The notes below the pieces were generated by a model. The model did not search any database, was not told where the DNA came from, and saw nothing but the letters and a program-made list of their open reading frames with translations. From the NCBI GenBank assembly GCA_023954375.1, contig JAMLIC010000014.1, positions 1-64,000 of the forward strand: a stretch of 64,000 bases of DNA. Direction: 5' to 3'. The stretch comes from Planctomycetota bacterium (GTDB taxonomy: Bacteria; Planctomycetota; J058). This document shows, one piece after another, positions 1 to 7,592 of the stretch. The translations under genes were made by a program, and so were the position numbers. Position 1 is the stretch's first letter. Each line of letters begins with the position of its first letter.

Positions 1-31
1 TCGAGGCGCCGCGCGCAGCGCGGCGCCTCGA
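1..31. terminator. Perfect 13-bp hairpin downstream of the C15-like gene
   Basis: Bases 1-13 and 19-31 are exact reverse complements around a 5-base loop. The hairpin lies about 45 bases past the stop codon of the minus-strand gene ending at 78. There is no T tract, so it may act as a factor-dependent terminator or an RNA-stabilising stem rather than a classical intrinsic terminator. Confidence 0.45.
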
Positions 32-41
32 CGCACCGCAG

Positions 42-72
42 CGCCCGCCATCCTCGGCCGCAGCCGCGATCA
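42..72 (-). repeat. Dispersed post-stop repeat, copy A
   Basis: Read on the minus strand this begins TGATCGCGGCTGCGGCC and continues for about 31 bases. It starts 5 bases after the TGA of the gene ending at 78. Similar copies follow stop codons at 6226 and 41881 on the plus strand, so it behaves as a gene-end-associated dispersed repeat. Confidence 0.55.
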
Positions 73-77
73 CACCA

Positions 78-1352
78 TCAGTTGCTGGGGCGGGTCTCGA
101 GGACCGCCTTGACCGACTCCTCGACCGCCAGCCGCAGGACCTTGAGGTAGCGGTCCTGCTTCCGCTCGTCCCACTGCGCCATGTGGATGAACCCGCCGAT
201 GCGCCCGCGCTCGGCCTGGGTGTCGATCACCTTGAACATGACGTTGTTGCAGATGTACTGCCCCGGACCGCCGCCGCCGTCGTGCGCGGTGAGGCCCTCA
301 CGCTCGCAGCGACGGACGATCTCACGGACCGGCAGCGTCGACCGGAGTCGATCCGGCTTCGTCGGGTCGATCTTCTTGCGGTTGTAGGAGACCCCCGCGT
401 TGTCGGGGTAGCGCCAGAGCCAGCTCCGGTCCTCGGCGCTCCAGCCGCTCTGGGGGCCGCTCGGCGGCCAGTGCGCCGGGAGGAAGAACGGCCCCTCGCC
501 CTCGCCGCTCAGGCCCGAGCCGTCGTGCATGACGTTCGTGCAGGTCGTCTCGACGTCCGCGTCGACGTTGCCGTCCGAGCCGACACCGAACGAGATCGCC
601 ACGTCCGCGTCGACCTGCTTGATCCGGTCGGTGATGGCGCGCGCGCCCTCGACGTAGACCACCGGCACGTCGGTCAGGCGGTGGACCTCGATCCGCACGC
701 GGCCGCGCAGGGCGGGGTCGAGCAGCGCGGGGTCGAAGTTGCGCACGGCCCAGCCCGACGGGTTGATCGAGGGCTCTCGGCGATCCTCGGGCGTGTTGAG
801 CCAGCGCGGGTGGTTGGCAGGCCGCGGGAAGCGGTCGAAGCCCGTGAGGAGCACGCGCACCACGGGGAGGGGCGACGAGGACGGCTCGCCGAGCGCGCCC
901 GGGCCGGTGGCGAGGGGCCCGACCGGGGCCGGGGCGGCGGCGTCTGCCGTCCTCGGGAGCTCGATGACGATGTTGCTCCCTTCCAGGCGACCGCTGCGCT
1001 CCTCGAGCGCGACCACGCTGTGCGGGCCCCAGGTCCAGCCGCCGTCGTCACGCTCGAGGAGCTCGTCGACGAGGGAGCCGGTGCGGACGCGCTGCTCCAG
1101 GCGCAGGCGCCAGCCCTCCTGCTCGGTGCGCGTGAGGGTCAGGCGGCGCGGGTAGCCGCGGGGAGACCGGGTCTCGCCCTGCCAGGCCCCGCCCTCGACG
1201 GGCGCGAGCTGGAACTTCACGGTGCGCCGGCGGAACGTGTCCCACTCGGTCCAGCGGCCAGGGAGCTGCTGCGGGTCGGCGAAGGCCACGCTCGTGACCA
1301 TGGCCGCGGCCAGGGCGACGAACGGCGCGACGATGGTCCTCGAGGTCCGCAT
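78..1352 (-). CDS. Secreted pyroglutamyl-peptidase-like (C15) protein
   Basis: The protein has 424 aa from the ATG at 1352, which sits 9 bases after a GGGAGG ribosome binding site; the frame stays open further upstream but has no better start. Residues 1-25 form a signal peptide ending in AFA-DP. Residues 30-135 are an unassigned beta-rich domain. Residues 165-424 resemble pyrrolidone-carboxyl peptidase, which removes N-terminal pyroglutamate: they contain a VLLTGFDRF start, an INPSG segment, GQYICNNV with Cys368, GGFIHM with His390, and a candidate Glu268 in VETTCTNV. These match the Glu-Cys-His order of family C15. Standard C15 enzymes are cytoplasmic and about 215 aa, so the signal peptide and the extra domain are unusual. 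An inactive homologue cannot be excluded. Confidence 0.7.
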   Translation of the reverse strand: MRTSRTIVAPFVALAAAMVTSVAFADPQQLPGRWTEWDTFRRRTVKFQLAPVEGGAWQGETRSPRGYPRRLTLTRTEQEGWRLRLEQRVRTGSLVDELLERDDGGWTWGPHSVVALEERSGRLEGSNIVIELPRTADAAAPAPVGPLATGPGALGEPSSSPLPVVRVLLTGFDRFPRPANHPRWLNTPEDRREPSINPSGWAVRNFDPALLDPALRGRVRIEVHRLTDVPVVYVEGARAITDRIKQVDADVAISFGVGSDGNVDADVETTCTNVMHDGSGLSGEGEGPFFLPAHWPPSGPQSGWSAEDRSWLWRYPDNAGVSYNRKKIDPTKPDRLRSTLPVREIVRRCEREGLTAHDGGGGPGQYICNNVMFKVIDTQAERGRIGGFIHMAQWDERKQDRYLKVLRLAVEESVKAVLETRPSN

Positions 1353-1481
1353 GGCGCTCGTCCTCCCGCGCGTCGTCTGAGCCAACCGCGTGCCCGAGGG
1401 CAGGGTAGCTCCCCGGCAATGATTTAGCACGTCACCGCCCGCGAATCGAACCATTTCCGTGCCAGCCTGTCGCGGGGTGCA

Positions 1482-1862
1482 CTATCTCCGGACGAGAGGC
1501 CAGTAGTAGACCGCCTCCCACCCGGTCCCCGGTGGGGCCCCGGCGGGCACCCCGACGCGCCGGTCGAGCATGGTGTCGATCGTCTGGTGTCCGGCGAGCT
1601 CGAGACGGACGTGCACGCTGGACTTGGCCGGGAGGTAGGTGGACGTCGGGGTGATCCCGACGAAGCTCCCGTCCACGAACACGGTGGCCCCCGGGGGCTC
1701 CGTCTCGAGGCGCGAGAGCACCCCCTCGTCGGCCGCCGTGTCGGCTCCGACGCACCCGGAGACCAGCCCGAGCAGCGCCAGCCACGCCGCCCGGGGGGCC
1801 CGTCTGCCGACGGGAAGGTCGTTTGCTCTCAAGGCCCTGTTTGCTAACGTGGTGACTCGCAC
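1482..1862 (-). CDS. PEGA-domain lipoprotein
   Basis: A 126-aa protein with a hydrophobic stretch ending in LVSGC, which makes Cys37 a likely lipidation site. Residues 52-92 form a PEGA motif (ATVFVDG, then FVGITPT, then a hydrophobic strand), a small beta domain usually found outside the membrane of surface and signalling proteins. The start is uncertain: the GTG at 1862 has only a G-rich upstream stretch, and an in-frame TTG lies ten codons later. It is divergent from the metalloprotease gene at 1895, and a candidate promoter of that gene (TAACGT at 1845-1850) overlaps its first codons. The specific role is unknown. Confidence 0.65.
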   Translation of the reverse strand: MRVTTLANRALRANDLPVGRRAPRAAWLALLGLVSGCVGADTAADEGVLSRLETEPPGATVFVDGSFVGITPTSTYLPAKSSVHVRLELAGHQTIDTMLDRRVGVPAGAPPGTGWEAVYYWPLVRR

Positions 1863-1894
1863 CGGTTCGTCGCCCCCCTAGCGAGGTTCGCCGC

Positions 1895-4800
1895 ATGGGC
1901 TCCCCTACGTCTAGCCAGCGCATCTCATTCGCTCAACTCGTCCTCGACATGGGCCTGGCGGACGCGAAGGGCCTCGCCCAGGCGAAGAAGAAGATCAAGG
2001 AGGCGCAGGCCGGCGGGCAGAAGCTGACGATCGCCCGCGCCTGCGTGGACCTCGGGATCCTCACGGAGAAGCAGGCCAAGCGGGTGCAGCTCGAGCTCAA
2101 GCGCCTGAAGGAGGGCTTGGCCTCGAGCAGCGAGTTCACGGCCGAGGCCGATGCCGAGGCCGCGGCGGTCAAGCGCCCCAGCCGCGAGGGGAAGGTCGAG
2201 GGCAAGAAGGACCGGAAGGCGCGCAAGGACGACTCGATCGAGGGCAAGAAGGTCCTCGACGAGGCCAAGGCGCCGGAGGATGCGGGGGGCGGGGCCGCCG
2301 ACGACGCGGTGGCCGGCAAGAAGAAGGCCCGGAAGGACGACTCGGTCGACGGCAAGAAGGTCGTCAAGGCGGACGACGAGGCCGAGGCCGAGCCCGAGGC
2401 CGGCAAGAAGAAGGCCCGGAAGGACGACTCGGTCGAGGGCAAGAAGGTCGTCAAGGCGGACGACGAGGCCGAGGCCGAGCCCGAGGCCGGCAAGAAGAAG
2501 GCCCGGAAGGACGACTCGGTCGACGGCAAGAAGGTCGCCACCGACGACGAGCCCGAGGCCGGCAAGAAGAAGGCCCGGAAGGACGACTCGGTCGAGGGCA
2601 AGAAGGTCGCCAAGGCCGACGACGAGCCCGAGGCCGGCAAGAAGAAGGCCAAGAAGGACGACGCCGAGGAGAAGAAGGCCAAGAAGGAGGAGGAGGACGC
2701 CCGGCCCGCGAAGAAGGCCGCCGCCGCCGCTGCCGACGACTCCGACGCGCCGCCGTCCGACGAGGAGGCCTCGGACGAGGGGTCGGAGGGCAAGGGGAAG
2801 GCGACGCTCGGCAAGGAGATCGAGCTCGACTCCCAGCGCGCGCCGGCCGCGGCCGCCGCCACGGCGACCGCGGCGAAGCCGGTCACCAAGCGGCGCCAGG
2901 CGGCGCCGGCTGCCAAGCGGCCGGGCGCGGCGGCCGCCACCAAGTCCGCCGAGGGCACGGTGAAGGCGCCGTCCAAGACGCCGCTCTTCGTGCTCGGCGG
3001 GCTGGTCGCGCTGCTGCTCGTGGGCCTCGCCTTCGGCGTCGCCATGCACGACAGCTCCAAGTCCAACGACCCGTCGGTCGCGGTGGTCACGCCGCCGCCG
3101 GCCGATCCGGATGGGAGCGTCGACCCGCGCCCGGCGACGCCGCCGGAGGGGCGCCCGGTCCGCCGTGACCCGAGCGCGAGCGCCGGCGCGCTCTCCGGGG
3201 CGGACAAGCGGCTCGAGGCCGAGAAGAAGATGGAGTCGCTCGCCATGGCGGCGGGCGACCTGGCCGACCAGGGTCAGCTGCGCGAGGCCATCGAGCGCCT
3301 CCAGTCCTTCCCGGAGGAGCTCCGCGACCAGACGGCGTGGAAGGAGGTCGGGGAGCGCGACATCGCGCGCTACCGCCAGCTCCTCGTGCTGCAGGACGAG
3401 CTCGATGCCGCCCTGAAGGGTGACAAGGCCGCGCTGGTCGCGATGGTCAAGAAGGTCGAGGACCCGAACTACGCGCGCAAGGGCGAGCCGCCGGTGTCGC
3501 GCTTCAAGGCCAAGGCGCGCGAGGTCCTCGGCGACCGGGAGTACGAGCGGATCCTCACCCAGATGGAGAACGACCGTCTGGGGGACCTCGACGACGTGCT
3601 GACGGGCGGGAGCGACCGCGACGACGACGGCCCGAAGGTCACGGTCGCGGAGGTCGAGACCCGCGGCAGCGACGCGCGGCGCTCCGCCATGCGCGAGGCG
3701 GCCAAGGTCGCCCAGGGCAACCTCGCCGCCGCCCAGAAGACCCTCGAGCAGCGCCGCGCCGCGCGCCGCCAGCAGGTCCAGGCCGAGGCCGACCGCGTGA
3801 TCAAGTACACGCGGAAGGACAAGCTCAAGTTCGAGGGCAAGGACGTCCAGGTCACCGCCTACGACGAGGACGGCTTCACGGTCAAGCTGGGCCGCGACGA
3901 CCGCACCTTCAGCTGGGGCAACGCCCCGGCGGAGCTGGCGCACGAGGTCAAGTTCCGCGCCACCGACACGAACAGCGGTCAGGCGGTCTTCGACCTCGGC
4001 CTCTACGCCGTGCGGCGCGGCCTGTTCGACCACGCGCGGCGCCACTTCGAGCGGGCGGTCAAGCTCGACGCGAACCTCAACGGCAAGGCGCCCGACCTGA
4101 CGCAGCTCGAGCTGCGCATGAGGCTCTTCCGCGGGCGCAACAAGCTCGGCGCCCCGGGCGAGTCGTCCGAGGTCCAGTGGAAGTTCGACCAGGACCGGCC
4201 CCAGGAGGCGCTCGACTTCAAGGGCTTCCAGGACGGCATGGACGCGACGATCGTCGGCGGCCAGCTCAAGGTGTCGGCGCAGGTCTACCCGGTCTCGGCC
4301 GTGCGCGTGCGCGGCAGCTGGGAGCGCGAGGCGAGCATCCAGCTGGTCCTGGCCTCGACCAACCCGCCGCCGATCGTGGGCGTCGCCTCCGAGGGCGAGC
4401 TGATCGGCGTGTCGTTCGGCGACAAGACGAACCTCGTCCGGCCGTTCGGGCGCCAGGACGCGGCGCCGATGGCGACGAGCGAGGTGCGCGCGACGCCGGG
4501 CACCACGGTCAAGCTCACGTTCAAGCGCTCGGGCGAGCAGATGGAGGTCGCGGTGCGCGTCGGCGACCGCGACGCGCTGAAGCACACCTTCGCCTGGGAG
4601 GGCGAGTTCAGCTTCATGCTCGGCGTGCGCGGCCAGAGCCCCGGGGTCGAGGCGCGCTTCGACGACATCGTCACCGCGGGCGACCTGTCGCAGGGCTGGG
4701 TCAAGCGCACGCAGGCGGCGGCCCCCAACGAGATCGTCCGCTTCCTCAACGACTGGCAGCGCGCGCGCGAGAGCGGCGGCGGCGAGCAGGAGCAGGTCCC

Positions 4801-6223
4801 CTACTGCTACCGCAAGACGAGCGCCGAGGACGAGGTGGCCACGCGGGGCGTCCGGCCGGAGGCGATCGAGCTGGTCGGCAAGGGCCGCCAGATGCTCGAG
4901 CAGAACAACTTCGGCGGCGCGCTCGACGCCTTCCGCAAGGCCGCCGAGATGGACCCGGACTACCACGCGGCCGCCTACCTGCACTCGATCATGCTCGTCC
5001 GCCGCGACCTCGAGCAGCTGTTCCGCGTCGAGCGCGCGCTCAAGGGCGTCGAGGACTTCTACGAGGCCATGGTCGTCAAGGGCGAGACGCTGATCTACGC
5101 CAACAAGGTGGACGAGTCGAAGGCCCTCCTGGCGAAGGCGCTGGAGCTGCGGCCCGACTACCCGCCGGCCTACCTGCTCAAGGCGCGCCTGGAGATCCTC
5201 GAGGGCAAGTACTCGGACGCGGTGGCCTCGCTCGAGCTCGCCTCGGTCCTCGGCCCCGGCGACCCCTTCATCATCCAGACGACCGGCGAGGCCCGCGCCC
5301 TGGCCGACGGTCCGGGCTGGGCGAACAAGAAGCGCGTGACGACGAAGAACTACATCGTCGACACCGACTACATCGACCACGCCGAGCGGTTCACCCGGGT
5401 GCTCGAGGCGATCCGCGCCCGCTACGTCGAGGCGTTCCCGAACCTGGTGAATCCGGACGCGCCGCGGCGCGCGGCGTCGGTGCTGGTCTTCAACGAGGCC
5501 GAGGACTACTACGTCTACTCGGAGCAGACGACCAACGACCGCAAGGAGAACACGGGCGGCCACTTCAACCCGATGACCGGGCAGCTGCTCCTGTTCCTCG
5601 ACGCGACCAGCACCGAGCCGGGCGCCCTGCACGTCCTGCAGCACGAGGCCATGCACCAGTGGGCCCACGCGCAGTCGCTGGCCCTGCCCTTCTGGGCCAA
5701 CGAGGGCATGGCCGAGTACATCGGCGCCACGCTGGTCACGGACGCCGGCGAGATCACCGACCGGACCTACGTGAACAGCTTCCTCAAGGGCCGCCTGAAG
5801 GGCATGCGCGGCTGGCACAAGACCCGCATGCGCTGGCACGCGATCATGACGCAGTCGCCGCAGGAGTTCTACTCGGGCAAGGGCGGCAACCCGTCGTTCA
5901 AGTACGGCCAGGCCTGGACCATGGTCCACTTCTTCATGGAGAGCGGCTACAAGGTCACGACGATCGACGGCGAGGAGAAGCCGATCAAGGACATCTTCAT
6001 CGACTACCTCAACAAGTACAAGGCGATCGGCCTCGACCACGGCGCCCGCGGCGGCAGCAAGCTGGAGTACGTGTACGTCGACACGTTCCACCAGATCGAC
6101 AACCTCGCGAAGGTCGAGGAGGACTACGCCAAGTACGTCGTCGAGATGGCGAAGAAGGCCGGCGTCGAGTTCATGTCGCCCGCCGAGGCGGCGAAGATCG
6201 CCGGGGGCGACGACGACGAGTAG
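1895..6223 (+). CDS. Giant membrane-anchored gluzincin metalloprotease with TPR and charged repeat stalk
   Basis: A 1442-aa protein; ATG preceded by GAGG at 9 bases. Residues 8-65 resemble the small N-terminal domain of GspE-type ATPases. Residues about 105-270 are tandem Lys/Asp/Glu repeats built on KKARKDDSVEGKKV units. Residues 363-386 are one transmembrane helix, which predicts a cytoplasmic N-terminus and an exported C-terminus. A coiled, Arg/Gln-rich region and a beta-sandwich-like region follow, then TPR-like helices near residues 990-1115. The C-terminal catalytic domain has HEAMH (His1250, Glu1251, His1254) and a downstream NEGMAEY (Glu1270), the zinc-ligand pattern of gluzincin (peptidase MA-like, DUF1570-type) proteases. 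Substrate unknown. The catalytic assignment is firm; the functions of the other parts are inferred. Confidence 0.82.
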   Translation: MGSPTSSQRISFAQLVLDMGLADAKGLAQAKKKIKEAQAGGQKLTIARACVDLGILTEKQAKRVQLELKRLKEGLASSSEFTAEADAEAAAVKRPSREGKVEGKKDRKARKDDSIEGKKVLDEAKAPEDAGGGAADDAVAGKKKARKDDSVDGKKVVKADDEAEAEPEAGKKKARKDDSVEGKKVVKADDEAEAEPEAGKKKARKDDSVDGKKVATDDEPEAGKKKARKDDSVEGKKVAKADDEPEAGKKKAKKDDAEEKKAKKEEEDARPAKKAAAAAADDSDAPPSDEEASDEGSEGKGKATLGKEIELDSQRAPAAAAATATAAKPVTKRRQAAPAAKRPGAAAATKSAEGTVKAPSKTPLFVLGGLVALLLVGLAFGVAMHDSSKSNDPSVAVVTPPPADPDGSVDPRPATPPEGRPVRRDPSASAGALSGADKRLEAEKKMESLAMAAGDLADQGQLREAIERLQSFPEELRDQTAWKEVGERDIARYRQLLVLQDELDAALKGDKAALVAMVKKVEDPNYARKGEPPVSRFKAKAREVLGDREYERILTQMENDRLGDLDDVLTGGSDRDDDGPKVTVAEVETRGSDARRSAMREAAKVAQGNLAAAQKTLEQRRAARRQQVQAEADRVIKYTRKDKLKFEGKDVQVTAYDEDGFTVKLGRDDRTFSWGNAPAELAHEVKFRATDTNSGQAVFDLGLYAVRRGLFDHARRHFERAVKLDANLNGKAPDLTQLELRMRLFRGRNKLGAPGESSEVQWKFDQDRPQEALDFKGFQDGMDATIVGGQLKVSAQVYPVSAVRVRGSWEREASIQLVLASTNPPPIVGVASEGELIGVSFGDKTNLVRPFGRQDAAPMATSEVRATPGTTVKLTFKRSGEQMEVAVRVGDRDALKHTFAWEGEFSFMLGVRGQSPGVEARFDDIVTAGDLSQGWVKRTQAAAPNEIVRFLNDWQRARESGGGEQEQVPYCYRKTSAEDEVATRGVRPEAIELVGKGRQMLEQNNFGGALDAFRKAAEMDPDYHAAAYLHSIMLVRRDLEQLFRVERALKGVEDFYEAMVVKGETLIYANKVDESKALLAKALELRPDYPPAYLLKARLEILEGKYSDAVASLELASVLGPGDPFIIQTTGEARALADGPGWANKKRVTTKNYIVDTDYIDHAERFTRVLEAIRARYVEAFPNLVNPDAPRRAASVLVFNEAEDYYVYSEQTTNDRKENTGGHFNPMTGQLLLFLDATSTEPGALHVLQHEAMHQWAHAQSLALPFWANEGMAEYIGATLVTDAGEITDRTYVNSFLKGRLKGMRGWHKTRMRWHAIMTQSPQEFYSGKGGNPSFKYGQAWTMVHFFMESGYKVTTIDGEEKPIKDIFIDYLNKYKAIGLDHGARGGSKLEYVYVDTFHQIDNLAKVEEDYAKYVVEMAKKAGVEFMSPAEAAKIAGGDDDE
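2210..2690 (+). repeat. In-frame tandem repeat encoding Lys/Asp-rich stalk
   Basis: Five to six diverged units of roughly 66-87 bases encode KKARKDDSVEGKKV followed by a variable acidic spacer (KADDEAEAEPE, or the shorter TDDEPE). Adjacent units are almost identical in DNA, so the array probably expands and contracts by recombination. It encodes a highly charged, probably disordered segment N-terminal to the single membrane helix of the metalloprotease. Confidence 0.8.
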
Positions 6224-6225
6224 CG

Positions 6226-6257
6226 TGATCGACGGCTGCGGGCGCGGATGCCCGCCG
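6226..6257 (+). repeat. Dispersed post-stop repeat, copy B
   Basis: TGATCGACGGCTGCGG begins 2 bases after the TAG of the metalloprotease gene and is continued by GCGCGGATGCCCG. It matches the copies at 42-72 (minus strand) and 41881-41912 over roughly 30 bases. Confidence 0.55.
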
Positions 6258-6283
6258 CGGCTTCCACGGATTGGCTCTTCATT

Positions 6284-6383
6284 GGACGCGGAGGCAACGG
6301 AGCAGAACGGAGGTCACGGAGGGAGACGAGACGTATGGACAAGCCCTCCGTGTTCTTCGTGGACCTTCGTTGCCTCCGTGTCC
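6284..6383. repeat. 100-bp imperfect inverted repeat (40-bp arms)
   Basis: The arms 6284-6323 and 6344-6383 pair over about 32 of 40 positions around a 20-base loop. Each arm repeats the theme CGGAGG, CACGGAG and AACGGAG. The element fills the intergenic space between convergent genes (stop codons at 6223 and 6435). Its size and structure suit a REP/MITE-like non-coding repeat; it also could serve as a bidirectional terminator. Confidence 0.7.
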
Positions 6384-6434
6384 CATCGTGAGCCCGCACG
6401 GTCGACCCTCGATCACACCAGCCGGTGGGCGCGG

Positions 6435-7592
6435 TCAGGCCAGCTCGCGCCCCCCGAGGAGCCACGCCCCGATGCCGAGCGCGCCGGCCGCGTAGAGCGC
6501 CGTGTAGCCGGCGACCCCGAGCACGTAGCCGAGCGGCACGATCGCGTCGGTGTAGGCGGCGTCGGCGACCCAGTAGAGCTGGAGGTCGGGGACGGCCACG
6601 GCCAGGGCGCCCGCCGCCGGGACGCGGGCGGCGAGGAGCAGGAGCGCCGCGCCGGCGGCCGTGCAGAGGAGGGGCCCCCGGGCGCGGTCGAAGCGCAGGG
6701 CGGCGTAGACGGCGGCGGCGGGCGGCGCCAGGAGCAGGCCCGCGCCCCAGACCCGGCGCTCGGCGCCGGCCGTGCCGGCGAGCCACAGCCAGCCGAGGAC
6801 GACGAGGGCGACGCCGGCGGCGACCGCCGGGGCGGCGGTCACGGCGCTGGCGGCGGCCTGCACGAGGCTGCCGAGGACGAAGCCGACGAGCGTCAGGGCG
6901 GCCGCGGCGGCCGGCGGCAGGCGGGTGGCCAGGCAGGTGCCCAGGGCGGCGAAGGCGAGCGCAGCGAGCGTGGCGAGCGCCGCCGCCGCGAGCGCCGTCC
7001 CGTCGATGGCCGCGGGGGTCGTCGGCTGGGCGCGGGGGTCGAGCGCCAGGCTGAGGACGTAGGCCAGCGGCAGGAGGGCGGTGGCGGCGCCCAGGGCGGC
7101 GGGCTGGAAGGCGCGGCCGGCGAGGCTGGCCCGCGTCCCCCAGGCGAGCGCGCCCACGAGCGCCGCGGCGGCCGGCAGGGCGACGCCGAGGTGCAGCCCG
7201 TGGGGGCCGTGGCGGACGGTCAGGAGGAGGACCGTGCCCAGGAGCAGCCCCGCCTGGAGGAGCGCCGCCGCCGCGCCGAGGAACCCGCCCACGACGAAGG
7301 CCAGCGGACCGACCGGACGCGTGAGGACGAGCGTCGCCGTGCCGTCGGCGAGGCGCTCGGCCACGCCGGCCGCCACCGCCGTGGCCGCGATGAACGCGCC
7401 GAAGAAGAGCATGGCGCTGGCGCCGAGGTCGAGGACCAGCGCCTCCGCCCGGCCCAGCGCGAACACGCTCAGCGCCGGCGAGAGGGCGATCAGGGCCGCG
7501 CCGAGGGCGAGCCCGACGCCGAACACCGGCTGGCGGGCGACCTCTCGCCGGTGGGAGGACGCGAGCCCCAGGACGGCCGCGGCGGCGGTCAC
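6435..7592 (-). CDS. ABC-2 type permease-like membrane protein
   Basis: A 385-aa protein with about ten hydrophobic segments, for example VFGVGLALGAALIALSP near the N-terminus. The pattern of an early helix after a short basic cytoplasmic stretch resembles ABC-2 type permeases. Its GTG start overlaps the TGA of the upstream gene (GTGA at 7589-7592), so translation is coupled. It is the last gene of the eight-gene SPFH/P-type-ATPase/ABC operon and probably forms the channel for the ATPase encoded at 10623-12083, together with the membrane protein at 9274-10626. The cargo is unknown. Confidence 0.6.
   Translation of the reverse strand: MTAAAAVLGLASSHRREVARQPVFGVGLALGAALIALSPALSVFALGRAEALVLDLGASAMLFFGAFIAATAVAAGVAERLADGTATLVLTRPVGPLAFVVGGFLGAAAALLQAGLLLGTVLLLTVRHGPHGLHLGVALPAAAALVGALAWGTRASLAGRAFQPAALGAATALLPLAYVLSLALDPRAQPTTPAAIDGTALAAAALATLAALAFAALGTCLATRLPPAAAAALTLVGFVLGSLVQAAASAVTAAPAVAAGVALVVLGWLWLAGTAGAERRVWGAGLLLAPPAAAVYAALRFDRARGPLLCTAAGAALLLLAARVPAAGALAVAVPDLQLYWVADAAYTDAIVPLGYVLGVAGYTALYAAGALGIGAWLLGGRELA

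Noticed and set aside
1441..1500. T-loop-like GGTTCGATTC on the minus strand, a possible tRNA
   Set aside because: The bases on either side do not pair as a T stem and no D arm, anticodon arm or acceptor stem can be built.
1925..6091. Very long antisense reading frame opposite the metalloprotease
   Set aside because: Codon bias of the GC-rich opposite strand keeps antisense frames open. It lacks domains and a ribosome binding site; the plus-strand protein has clear catalytic motifs.
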